NCBI GenBank assembly: GCA_950295325.1
Contig: OX485809.1
Coordinates: 12,028,001-12,092,000, forward strand
Source: Polytrichum commune
Taxonomy: Eukaryota > Streptophyta > Polytrichopsida > Polytrichales > Polytrichaceae
Length of the DNA: 64,000 bases
Direction: 5' to 3'
Positions within the stretch are counted from its first letter, which is position 1, and each line of letters begins with the position of its first letter. Of the stretch, positions 46,893 to 58,558 are shown piece after piece. The position numbers and the translations under genes are program-made. The notes beneath the pieces are model-generated. The model searched no databases, was not told the DNA's origin, and was given only the letters and a program-made list of their open reading frames with translations.

Positions 46893-49800
46893 ATGGATTT
46901 GGAGAGAACGACTGTTATTTCTACTAGTGATGATTCTACAATGCATTCAACTCAAGATCGTCCCTCTCAACAAGTTCATGTTCATCAGGACATATCGTCA
47001 AATCTTCATAATAAAATAAATAAATAAATAAATGAATCTCTCGATGATTTTGACTCGGATGAAGATAATGATGGTGACAATAAAACCTATCAACAGAAAG
47101 TATGGGAGCTTACAGACAAGCGAAAGGTTAATTCCACTTCAACAATTTCCTCAATCCGTGCTGGACCGAAATCTCGTTTGCGTGTACCCTTATGTCGCAT
47201 GGTTCCAATGCCTATTGTGCGTCCTGCTTTGAAAGGCGACATGTTGCAACCCTTGCTAGCCCCCCCTTGACCATCTTGCCAATTTTCAATTCTAGCAAAG
47301 GTTACGAGTGGCTAACCCTTCGCATTCCGCCATGCTAATGGATAGCTCCTCTTACCCCGGACCAATAGTTCATAGGAGGGAACCAACCCTCCTACTTTGC
47401 TTTCGGGACTCACCCCTTAATCGGTAACCCATTTCCCCAATGTGGACTTCCATCCATGGAAGTCCAATCCTATGTTGATCATCGCGTTGCCGGAGCAACA
47501 CTACAACAACCCGAACCATACTAGGCAACTATGGCCTCACAATGGGCCAATGCCCATGGAGGCCTTGCCGTTCGGCCTCGGGTGGGTGAGGCCACACCAC
47601 CTCACCCATATAAGCCTCTAGGACTCTACACGGAGCCCCTACCCCACCGCCAACCAACCTCTTGTCTCTCTACCAAGAGTTGGGGCCAAGTGGACATTTT
47701 CCCTTAGCTGCTGGGCCTAGAACCCCCCTAGCAGCTTCAGACCATCATAACTTCCTTGTATGATGTCTGATCATAACAACCAACCACTCCATCCTCATCT
47801 ACGCTTCACGTAGATGCCGATGGACTCATTGCCTGCCCCATTCGGGCAAGTCTTGAGGAAGTTATGCCTGTTTGAACCTTGGCAGTCCCGGGAATCACTC
47901 CCAGGCACTGCTGTACCAGGGCGCTGTCCCGGGACAGCACCCCACTCAAATGGCCATAACTCCTAGCTCACACCTCCGATTGAGGTGATCTTGAGCATTC
48001 TAGAATCACCACGCCATGAGCTACGCATAGCTCATGGCCTCACCCTCATGCCTCCTAGTCTTTGTGGGTGGGAGGCGTTCCCAACGCCCGGGGCCCTCAC
48101 CCACACTAGGATCACTTGGGCCCTCTCACCAACGGCGCCACAAGTCCCGGGTGTCACTCCGGGGTCCCCCTTGTGCCCATGGTGTTTCGGGCACTCCTCA
48201 TGGAGAGGTGCACGACACGACATCACTAAATTGGAGGCTGATTTTTTCAATAGTTATCGTGATGGTGACCGTGTGTTTTATCTATCGGCTACCGACTCTA
48301 AGGGGAAATTTTCAATTTGTGGATGACGAGGTTCGTGCATCTTGGAGCCCAAATTGGGCTCAAGCTAATGCGGTGTTTGAAACTGAATTAGATGCCGATC
48401 CTTCATTTACATCATACAAGAACAAGATGTTCTTCATATGGGATGGTAATCACAGATTTTTTGCTTGGAAAAGTTATATTGACCGCTTGCATACCGAAGA
48501 TTACGAGCGTCATGTCTTTGTGGATTCCATCATTTTGGCGCCCGAGCTTGATGACATTCCAAGTTTGTTGACTGCTATGCACGACATCAACAAGTAATGT
48601 TTTTACTTCTTTATTTTCATTTATTTTTTGTTTGTATTTTGTTGTTTGAATTATATCATCCTAAATCCATGAATTCAATATTTTTTCAGGTCAACAGAAA
48701 ACTCTCACGTTTCTACCAATTTGGTGCATACTTTGTATCGGATGCAAAGTATTGGCACCATGCCTTTGACTTCTTTTAAAAAACAACTGGATCCTAGAAG
48801 TTATAAGCGATGTGAGGAGAAGTCCGTTGAAAGTTGGTATTCTTTGACGCGGCCAATTTTTCTTGATTATATGTACAGTGTAAGTTTTTCTAGCATTTCC
48901 TACTATGTTTTTAATGTTTATTTATCTTTCATTTACATCACATCTATATGTACTTATTAATTTTGGATTTTGTTTGATTTTTCAGCAAGAACTTGCCGAG
49001 GCTAGCGATATTGCTCTCAACCTTTACAATGAAACCCATCCTCTTGAACGAACTTCAGAAGGAGTTTCTAAAGCAATGTCCGCAGCTGTCAATAAAAAAC
49101 GTGCAATGTTGTCTTCTAGTTTTACAAAACAACTAGCAATTGCTGACATCAACCTCACCCCTGCTTTTCTTGAAGAAGTTTAGCACCATTGGGGTTCATT
49201 TTCGGTGCCTGAAATGTTACAAGAGAAACTTCATCGTGTTGCTGTTAGTAATGTGGATCCAGATGTCAAAGTCGGATGGCTCAAGCTTTGGATTGGCAAT
49301 AGATTTGACAAAGATGCATTGCATTTCCCGAAATCACCCCTCTCTGATTCTGCACTTGATGAGTGGTTATCAAAGGCTACATATTGGGCACAGTTAGAGA
49401 AAAAAGCTTTTGAAGAGCTTCAAAGTATTCTTTCATCTCCTCTTCAATTGCCTGCAGATGTGCCTACTCTCTCCGAATATATCCAAACCTGGAAGTTTGC
49501 GGCTTTCAATTCAATATTCTATCGTGAATTCAAAAGCGGAAAAGTTAAAAAACACAACGTTTGGGATGAGCAACCGAATATTGATCTTGCTATGAAGCGT
49601 GTTCTATACAGGTACAACTTATTCTTTACTATTTCTTGATATTTTTTCATTACATTTTACTTTTCATTCAATATTTGGCTCATAATATTTTTGTGTGTAG
49701 GTATTTCCGATATGTTTTGATTCCGCACAAATGCGTTATAGGAGAACCTCGTTTTTTTCCAAATTGGCATGACACTGGTGCGGAAGACTCATGCATGTTC

Positions 49801-51333
49801 ACTACTGAGATTTGTTTGGATTGGTCGCTCCCACACTATGAGGATTGTGGTTGGTATCTTGATTGTCCTAAGGATGCATGTCCGTCAAGTGAGAAGACAA
49901 TCCGTCAGATAAATGATGCCAAAAATGTAGATCCTCGTGATACTGCAATTTTGCAAGCACAAATTGTGCAGCTTAAACTTAGAGAGCCAGAACCAAAAGA
50001 GACAAAACGTCGTAAGAGAAAACATGTTCTTGAAACCAAAATACAAGGTCAATCGGAAATTTCACAACATGAAGAATTGCTTGTTCTTTCCAATGATTTG
50101 GATAAGAATACACTTGGAGGCGAAAGTTCAAAATCCGGGTGCGATGTATTGGAATTTCATTACTCCAGCACCTATGACGCTATTCATCGTGCGCCAACGA
50201 ATGTTTTGAGAAAAAAATTATTCATACTGAAGAACTTTCTTACGCTCTCTTTTGCTCGATCTACTGCTGTCAAGAACAAGTCTGAAGGGGTTGAAGTAGG
50301 CCCTCCTGAGTGGATCCAATGGCGGGCATTTCTTGAAAATGTAAGTAATCTTCATTTTGTATTTTCTGTAATGTTCTTACTTTCATTTGGATTTTATTTT
50401 GTGTCTTATATTGTGATATGTTGTGGTATTTCAGTTCAAAGACAATCGCGAATTTCATGTCATGGGAAGTCTGACTCCATTTGCCGTTGACTTGGTTTTT
50501 CTGCAATTTCCGGACGGTTTTGACTTCAACCTCTCCAATAGACCTGCTGAAATTCCTCTTTGGAATAAATATGACAAGAACTGGATGGTTGCAACAATGT
50601 CCTTGTGCAAGTCCATCTTGTCTGATGATGGCGTCCTCATAGTATTTTCTGCTATCGATATGCAAACCAAGAAGGTTTTGAATTCAACCTTACACAACGG
50701 CAACATGAAAGTTCTTAGGACTTTTATTTGCCTCAATTCGTACATGGTGTTCAAGGATCCGGAGTCTCCAACCTACACCGTAAGTATAACACATCACAAT
50801 TGTTTCTATTTAATTATTTTGGTGTTATTTGCATTGTATATAGTTTTAACACAATTTACATTTTTTTGTAGACTCCGGCATTTATGGCTCATGTCTTGGT
50901 AAGGGATTTTACTACCAAAAAATCCACGAGACAACCAAACTCCACTTTTTTCGGCACTGGATTGAAAAGCAAAAACTTGCTTTTCAATTTTGTGGATGAA
51001 AAAACACGCTTCTTCCAAAATCGGGAAGACCTTGGAGGGGGCCATATCAAAAATCGCCACGTTTTTTTTCAAGATCTTATTGAATTGTTTACACCATCGA
51101 ATGGACGCGTTGTTGATTTGACATGTTCCACTGGAGCTTCTATCCTAGCAACACGCGCATGTGGCAGACATCTTCTTGCATTTGAGGGTGATAATGACAT
51201 GTTTGAGCACATATTGAAACCGCTTTTGGAAAAGGTTTTGAAAGAGGGGTCATCTGAGGAGAATATACAAGATCTCACAAAAGAAGATGATGACCTCTCG
51301 GATGAGGAGATGCTTGAATTTGAGTGTGAGTAA
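46893..51333 (+). pseudogene. ParB-like / N4-N6-type DNA-methyltransferase-like protein, copy 2 (broken)
   Basis: Coding segments: 46893-47241, 48218-48593, 48690-48879, 48986-49611, 49701-50340, 50435-50779 and 50872-51333. Donors are mostly GTAAGT-like and acceptors TTTCAG, TGTAG or similar; phases agree at every junction. The start codon has a good context (CAATCAATGG). The damage is the same as in copy 1: TAA at 47025-47027 in an AAAT run, the solo LTR at 47242, a frame change near 48305, and TAG at 49181-49183. Every lesion was therefore present before the copies arose, or was spread by conversion. The ParB-like DGNHR motif and the degenerate methyltransferase motifs are as described for copy 1. 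A lysine/arginine-rich stretch (KRRKRKH) in the middle could be a nuclear localisation signal. Confidence 0.65.
47242..48217 (+). mobile_element. Solo LTR inside the methyltransferase-like gene, copy 2
   Basis: TGTTGCAACC...GTGCACGACA, 976 bp, flanked by CGACA at 47237-47241 and 48218-48222. Same insertion as 8239-9214. Confidence 0.85.
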
Positions 51334-51829
51334 GTTTTGATACAATAAATTTTTATTCAATTCATTCGTTTCATTCAATTCATTGGTTCATTTTTATTTC
51401 TTCACATTATTTACATGTTTCATCGATTTGATTTCAAGAATACGATTGGAAAGAGGACATGTCTCCCGTTTTGGGCACATAGACAATTCCTACGAAGTCC
51501 AAGTCGTAGCCCGCGTCTCCCATCATATGCCGAGAATGTTGCAATTGCAATGTTGAATCTCGAAGATTCGGATCCAAATGAAGAATCTTGCTATAGTTCC
51601 AAAATCAATTCGCAATGCAAAGGTGCTCGAATATATATAGATGACGAGGCAAAAGATAGTTTCATGTCTAGTGCTACTACTTATGAATAAATTTTTGGAC
51701 TTCATGTTGTTTATCCTTCTCAACCCTCTTATTACTAAACCCTAAAATCATCATTTTTAAGGCCACAATTCCACGGTTATAGGATATTGGTGGCCCTATT
51801 ACCAAAATTTTCATCTTCCTCACTGCTCA

Positions 51830-51873
51830 TAAGTTACCGCTCATCGCTCACCGCTCATAAGATAGCACTCCCC
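51830..51873 (-). repeat. Terminal inverted repeat of copy 2 (methyltransferase side)
   Basis: Short version of the 4499-4645 repeat: only ACCGCTCATCGCTCACCGCTC, then ATAAGATAGCACTCCCC. Confidence 0.85.
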
Positions 51874-51881
51874 CTTTGCAT
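51874..51881 (-). repeat. Target-site duplication half CTTTGCAT (transposon B)
   Basis: Reverse complement of ATGCAAAG at 17358-17365. Confidence 0.82.
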
Positions 51882-52200
51882 CATGCTCGCTTTAAGAAGT
51901 CTAGATCTATTTGGGAGTTGATGTGTAGTTTGGTCCTTTGGATGGTTTGGAAAGCTAGGAATGCTTTAGTATTCAATATTAATGGTTGACACGATCATCA
52001 ACCTTACCAATTGTTATAGAATTGCTTGCTAGACTATGGTAGATGCCACTAGAAAAAGTCACAAAGTGCTTACTAAAAACACCTAAAATTGCTCGTTTGA
52101 ACTTCTTTAGTTTGTTCCACCTTAGTTGGGAGAAAACCAATCGATTTGCATTAGGAATAATATACAAAGTAGGTGGATTTCGAATAACCAGCAATGGGCA
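51882..52200 (+). mobile_element. LINE ORF2 3' end, continuation of the 17366-18710 remnant
   Basis: The plus strand reads HARFKKSRSIWELMC and LVLWMVWKARNALVF, ending at TGA near 51990, as in the C-terminus of plant LINE ORF2. It begins exactly at the transposon's duplicated octamer. Confidence 0.6.
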
Positions 52201-54650
52201 TGTGTTTTACTAGTATTGTAAGTTGCATGTACTTTTGTGTTGCCTTAGTTGGCCTTGCTTAGTCTGTAGGTACAGTAGGATTGGCTCTAGTGATCATTAC
52301 CTTGCCCCTGGACCTATTGCTTGGTCTAAATTGGGATTTTCTTAGGGGTTGTGCTTGGGAAGACCGGCCATGTTTACTCTACCTCCTTTGTTACATTCTA
52401 CAATGTATATGCATTTGCACCAAAATAAAATACATAAACATGACAACTACATCTTTCACACATATTGCAATAGTTGCAACGGGAAGGGTTATATTCCACT
52501 ATAGGTGAGAGAAATCACCCCTACAAACATGCGCACCGAACGTTTACATACTCAACCACAAAGAGCAGTTTGACTTTCAACGTTTATTGCCCAAGCTTAA
52601 GTTTGATACCTTTTATGACATGCATGTGAATCCAAACTTTGATATTGAAATCCTCACATCAATGACGTTTCCAATTGTAATGTGTTTTTACTAGCTTGGA
52701 CCGTGGTTGTCACCATCATGTTCATCATGTTTGTCATTGTCCCTGCCTCAAATGGGATAGAGGCCCCCAAGAAAAAATCCCTATAGGGTAAAAGTCAACC
52801 AATGAAGGACACTCCATGCAAGCATACTAGTTGGTCAACACCCCCCCCCCTTTGAAACAAAAATTAAAAATTAAGACTTTATTGGGTTGACTGACCACTA
52901 GGGTTATTTTGATTAATATGGCGAACTATCATATCGGTTTGAATTTTTAGGATCGGTCACATTAGTAAACCAAATTAGTCAAGAGTAGCTTCATCAATCA
53001 ATCTCACAATCAACCTTCAAAAACAAAACAAAATTGAACGATCAATTATGAAGGTCAACCTAAATTTGGGGCTGATTGGTTTGTGAAAAAAATGTTAAAA
53101 TTTTTACTATCCGGTGGCGGTCATGCTTGATAGCAACCCTGTCCAATGAAACAACCTAGTTTGAACCCATGCCGTCATTGCATGTTACACATATGCATAT
53201 CTATTAGTGTACCAAGTAACCCCAATCCCCTAAGCTTAGGCTACCATAAGCTCCCACCATGCATGTCCCCCCACCCATGCCATGACCACCACCTCTTCCA
53301 AGTTTTCCCAACCATACCCATTGTTTGCGTTTGTGTTGGGCCCACCTTTCCACTAGCGTGTGTGTGTGTGTGTGTGTGTGTGTTTTTCTTCCTTCCCGGA
53401 TGTTTAAAAAAAGGGGGGATCTTGAACATATGGCCCTTTCACTCTGAAAATGTTTGAACAATGGCAATTGGTAGGGCAACAATCACACCACCGCCACAAC
53501 TTCATTGTTTATCAAATATCAACAAGAATGTTCTCTTTTGTTTCTACTTTACCCTACCAAAAAGCTTGGACTTATGAAGTTTGATTTCTAGCGATTGCAA
53601 ATTCTTGAATGTAATTGAAAACTTATAAATTTTTATGTACAATTGCATTTTGGAGTTCGCCACAAAGTGTAAGTTGTCTCAAAAAAATTAGGTCATTGTA
53701 TGGAAAGGCTCTCAACATTCAAGAACTCACTTGGAAGATGGCATGGACCTTGGCAATAGAGCTTTGCTTAGAGCTCACTTTTCTAGAGTATGTTCATGAG
53801 CAATTTCCTCAATACCCCTAGAGGGGTTGGGTGGATAAAGTATCACCCAAAGAATCATGCTAACCTAAGAAAGAATGACCGAAGAGGGTGTTTTTTTGGG
53901 GGCGGGGGGGGGGGTAAATAGGAAATCATTTGGAGAGCCAAGATCATTCACAAGTTATGTGACATATGGAGTTTGTCAATGCAATAAAAATCTCAATTTA
54001 ACATAAGTAAAGCATGCTTATAATGTGAAATAGAAAGTAGGTTTTCTAAATTTCATTTCACCAGTTGAACTCAGAATCAATTGAAATCATCTTCTGAATG
54101 GTAGGGATAGTCAGTTGAGCATATTGAATCGATACACGTATTAGAACCATGTATCTGATACTTTATGATTGTTGCATCCATGTGCAGGTTTTCTCACTGT
54201 TTGTTTCCTAAGACAAAAATACAAAAATATTAGGCAAACTTCCATGTTATAAATGTTAGCCATTGACCTAGTTCACTACTAAATAGGTAGAGGTGCGAAG
54301 AGAAGTAGATAGATAGATAGATAGATTACGTGCATTGACGATTGTATTCAAGCAAAGTCTTGTCAAAAGACAAATCGGATACATCCCTCAAAAGAACAAC
54401 ATTGAAATGAAATTGTTTTTGGGGCTAATGGCATTGAAAATACATCATGATGGATTCAAACTACACTAGATATGATACTTAATGTCACTATTGTAACTTT
54501 TTGGATGACACTTCTTATGAATAAGTGAGCAACTACTATCTGAATGATGGATGAGTTCATCCATTGGCCAAAACCCTACCTTCTCTTGTCAGCAACTTGT
54601 GATGAAATATTTTATGGATGATTGAAAATTGGATGAAAAATCACTTGGTA
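52201..54650. other. No recognisable gene
   Basis: AT-rich with short frames. A frame at 53615-53821 (KKIRSLYGKALNIQELTWKM) looks protein-like but is unassigned. Runs of G (near 53903) and TG repeats are present. Confidence 0.5.
53359..53383. repeat. (TG)n microsatellite
   Basis: Uninterrupted TG run. Confidence 0.95.
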
Positions 54651-54659
54651 AGTGACAGT

Positions 54660-54830
54660 AATGGCAACACTGTAAATCTATAATCCACCTAATAATTTTA
54701 CATGGAATGACAAATAATGTTGGGTTAACATTTAGTGTTGGTGACACTATACTAAGGTTTACAATTAGTATTGAGTAAGACTATTAAAATTGGTGACACT
54801 AAATATCATATTTAGTGTAGCTAATTTCCT
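54660..54830 (+). repeat. Dispersed repeat, inverted partner of 63845-64000
   Basis: GTAAATCTATAAT, GGAATGACAAATAATGTT and TTGGTGACAC occur in the same order in the reverse complement of the window end. No family is recognised; there are no clear ends. Confidence 0.65.
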
Positions 54831-56929
54831 AGTATGATGGTCTCTGTGAGATAGAGGCTAATATCAACTTGTTGGTCCAATTAAAAGAAAGACTTGAGGC
54901 TTTCTAATAGTACATGCTCAAATAGTGACAAAAACTTATCTCTCATGGGGTCATATAGGGGAGATTTCACCTTAAAGTGTGCCTACTACATTATAAGAGA
55001 AAAAGTGACGTAATCTATAATCTCTAGAGATATGGATACTTGACCGCCACCTAGTTTCAATGGCAAGTCTACCATTCGAGGCATTCCAATAAGACAAAAT
55101 TCTTTCATAATAGGTTCAACGACAATACCCTAGGGTTTAAAAGAATAAAGCGATTCCCCCAATTCAACACTAGAGTGGATGGGAGGTATAAAAACTTGAT
55201 CAAGAATTCTACCAAGGTTAGAAAGATTTATTTGAATTATTGAATGAAATCTTGTGGTGTTTTCCTTTTCTATTGCGAAGCCACCAAAAGGGATGAACCT
55301 CACATGTGCCCATGCCATTTACCACACTAAGGTGTGAGAATACATACAACATGAGTCCACATTTCATCCAATTCTTATCTATGCAACTATTCAAATAAGT
55401 TAAATACACATAACACATGTACAAAAATTACATCATTTCATAATGAAATTTGACATTGTTAGGTGTCTTTCTACTTCCTAAAATTGGTTGTCACCCAAGT
55501 GCTTGATTAACCAATTTTAAGCATTTGTAGTTGTTAAACAAAACTACCACATTTTGACACTATGTGAAAGCATGATACTCGTGGTACAACAAATGCAACC
55601 ATTTAGGGGTCCATAAGTAGTTTTCCGTTATTAACCAGGATGCTCTTTTTGTATGCCTCACACTAGTAGTACAACAAGTTGGGTTGCCAAACAAGCTTGT
55701 CGAGACACACTTACAAGTTGTGTTGCATGCAAGCAAGGCGGTTGTTGCCACCCTATCGAAAATGTCCCCTACCACATGGGTTTGGGGGTTAATGACCTTG
55801 CTTGAGAATACGAGTCATGATCAATTGGTCATCCATAGCTTTACATCAAGCTATCATCTACGTTGTTAGGTTGCCCATTGGCAAATAACGCAAAACTAAG
55901 GCTGCTTGTAAGCAAATGCAATCCAACCAAAGTTGCCCAAGAAAATATTGTGGTTGCTCAAGCCAGATAAGGGCATTCAAGGTTGTCCAAAAGAAAACCA
56001 TGGCTACCCACGCCATTGGATTAATTGTCTTTGATCCACCCCATGCTTGCACAATTGGGTTGCCTCCTCTGCAAAAAAAAAAGCTCAAACAAGCGTTCCA
56101 ATGAGAGTTTGGTGAGCACCTCCGACATCCTTTGGCCCATTTTTTCTTTGATTTTCCAAATTATTTGAATCAAGCCACATGCCTCAATTATTTGAATTGC
56201 AATGACATCTGGTCGAACATTTTTATTTGAAGTAATTTTATCCCTTTTCTAGGGGTATAGGACATTTTTTTCATGGTGAAAAGACTAAAACATAATCCAA
56301 CATTCATATTCAATGGGCAACTCTAGTAATGCAATCTACACTTCAAAATGTAAAAATAGTAGTTCTTGATTTAGAAAGTGAATATATGAGTGCCCAAGAA
56401 AATTTGAGGGATTTTTTTTTTAATTTTGCACAAATTGGGACATTCTGTGCAATGAATGGCGTGTAGGGTTACAATCATGAACTACAAGGTTGCACAAACT
56501 CTAATCTAATGAATCAAAGTTGAATTCATATAGAAGCTCAAGCCAAGGGAGCGGCTATGGCTATGTCTAAACAATGTCTCATCTTGAACCCAACAATATG
56601 GGTTTTGGGTTTCCTCAACAAATGAATCCTTTGACCATGTAACTGGAGATTGAGCTTCCATTCTTTCCAATGGGCGCCTCTCATTAGCAACATCCTCCCA
56701 CCCACCCAAACACTATGGAGTCATTTTGATGCTTAATATCCTCCACACCACATCATCACCAACTTCACCTGGATTGATTAATGTATTAGGTGAGCTAGAT
56801 TGAAGTGGAGGAGAATGATTTACCATGAAGTGATGTAGGAGGAACATGAGGATTGATGGGTGCCTTCATTTTGAAGGCTCTAGGTAGCACCAACTTGGAT
56901 TCATGCAGCACCCTCTTCAGTTTAGCAAG
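54831..56929. other. No recognisable gene
   Basis: Short frames only on both strands. Confidence 0.45.
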
Positions 56930-57330
56930 TCCTTCATTTGCGGCATAATGTGTAATTTAGGAGCCATTACGTATGCAATTTCAGCGATGTTGATATCAAA
57001 ATGTTGTTGAGAAGCCGTGTTTTTGCAAGATTTGAGCCTTCATCCAAGTTGCTCTTGCCATATTAAGTGATGTTTGAGCTTGAGCAAACGTCATTTGCTC
57101 TCTTCTTTTCTCATTGCTCAATTATAATCTTGCCGCTTTCACACCCAATGGCCTCTTGATCGCATCCATTTACGAAGCACTCCCAATTTGAGTGGTGGGT
57201 GCACTTTGTAAATGCACATCAACAATCTCACTCCCTAAAACCCAAATTATTGTGCATGGCTAAAGCATTGGCCGACCACTTCCACTCAAGAGATTTAGGA
57301 GTCTTCACAAAATCATTGCAAAGTTTCTCC
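56930..57330 (-). pseudogene. PIF/Harbinger-type NAM-associated-like remnant
   Basis: In shifting minus-strand frames: CNDFVKTPKSLEWKWS, MDAIKRPLGVKAARL and MTFAQAQTSLNMARATWMKAQ. The RPxGxKxAK pattern followed by a helical tail is usual in NAM-associated-like partners of Harbinger transposases. It is heavily degraded. Confidence 0.4.
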
Positions 57331-58523
57331 CGACATCATATCTCCTCAAAATTTACCAACAATGTTCAAACCTAGATCAACACCTTTCGGATGTTCCAAC
57401 ACATACAACTCAAAAGTACCTCAAATGATGTCTTCATTATTCTAGTCGCTCTCATTGATGTCCTTAATATTCTGATAAATATTGTGGAACTTTGACACAT
57501 TGTGCTTGATGCTTCCTTCTTTGACTTCAAGCTTTTCTTTTTCCTTGTTATGATACCAAACTGCTATAATTATTTATATATAGAGCACTTGTAATGAGAT
57601 CTTGCAAAATTGCAAGATAGGATATACAAAAAGAAACATTCCTCATTTGTAACATGTTTTTTTTGGCCTTTGGTACGCTTTGTTGCTGCAACAAAAACAA
57701 TGCCAAACCTTGCAAAGGTTGCTATTGTGGTTGCATGCATGACAGTGAAGGCCGACTGGGAGCCAAATGTTGGAGCCATGGTATGACCATACATGGTGGA
57801 GATGTGGCCACGCAGCTTGGGGATCTATTGAGGAAGCGGTAGACCGAGGTACATGGGTTGACTAGGGGGACTGAAAATGTGCCTCGGTTTTGTGGCCAAG
57901 GTGTCTTATTACAAGGGTGGGACATGCCTTTATGGCGTTGGTGGGGGACTAGTGGGAGGCAGAGAAGGAGCTAAAACTAGACTAATCCATTGCAGGTTGT
58001 TTATTGAAATTGGTGTTTTTGCTCTAATCAAATGGTCATTCAAGAATTGATATTCAACAACTTGGCCAACAAACATTGACCGCCTACCAATGTATAGTGT
58101 GGTTACGTACCATGTTTCATTTTTCTTTGAAGAGTGTCAATGCGTGTCATTTTATATAGGTTACAATCTAAAATATAGTGATCACCTCCCATAAAAGAGG
58201 GATGGCCTTCAAATCATGGCCACTATCTGGCTTTTGTTAACCGACTTAATATTCATATTTGGGTAGAAACTAATTTACCAAGGAGAACAAAGACGTTAGT
58301 CAAGATCTTGGGAAAGATTATTGTGGAGTCAATTTTTTGGATTTTTAACTCCGATGAGAAAAAAATGTGACAATAAATTAAAAGAACTAGAAATTTAATC
58401 AACATGTGTCAAAATTCAAGCCATAAAGTAGGAGATAGAGAAAGGAAGGTTTTGAAAGATTATGGTATGATAGGAAGGGTTATAGCCCTAAGAAACATAC
58501 AAAGTTAGATGGAAAAGAGAGAA

Positions 58524-58558
<35 letters not shown>

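Larger units (their letters stand above)
39131..51873 (-). mobile_element. Mutator-like DNA transposon, copy 2 (12,743 bp, inverted)
   Basis: This is the mirror image of copy 1 with the same genes, introns, solo LTR and disabling changes. For most of its length the coordinates of matching bases sum to 56456 with those of copy 1 (56488 right of the transposase-intron palindrome array of copy 1). It differs by one fewer palindrome unit, 84 bp less subterminal repeat, and at least two single bases (42612, 39502). Confidence 0.9.

Noticed and set aside
4499-51873. One 47-kb composite transposon with 12.8-kb inverted ends
   Set aside because: The outer flanks are not a duplication of each other; the inner and outer octamers pair crosswise, as after an inversion.
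53146-53482. Proteins of about 100 codons on both strands with Val-Cys or Thr-His runs
   Set aside because: Artefacts of the TG microsatellite.
53615-53821. A LINE or host exon (KKIRSLYGKAL...)
   Set aside because: Too short, and no motif I can name.
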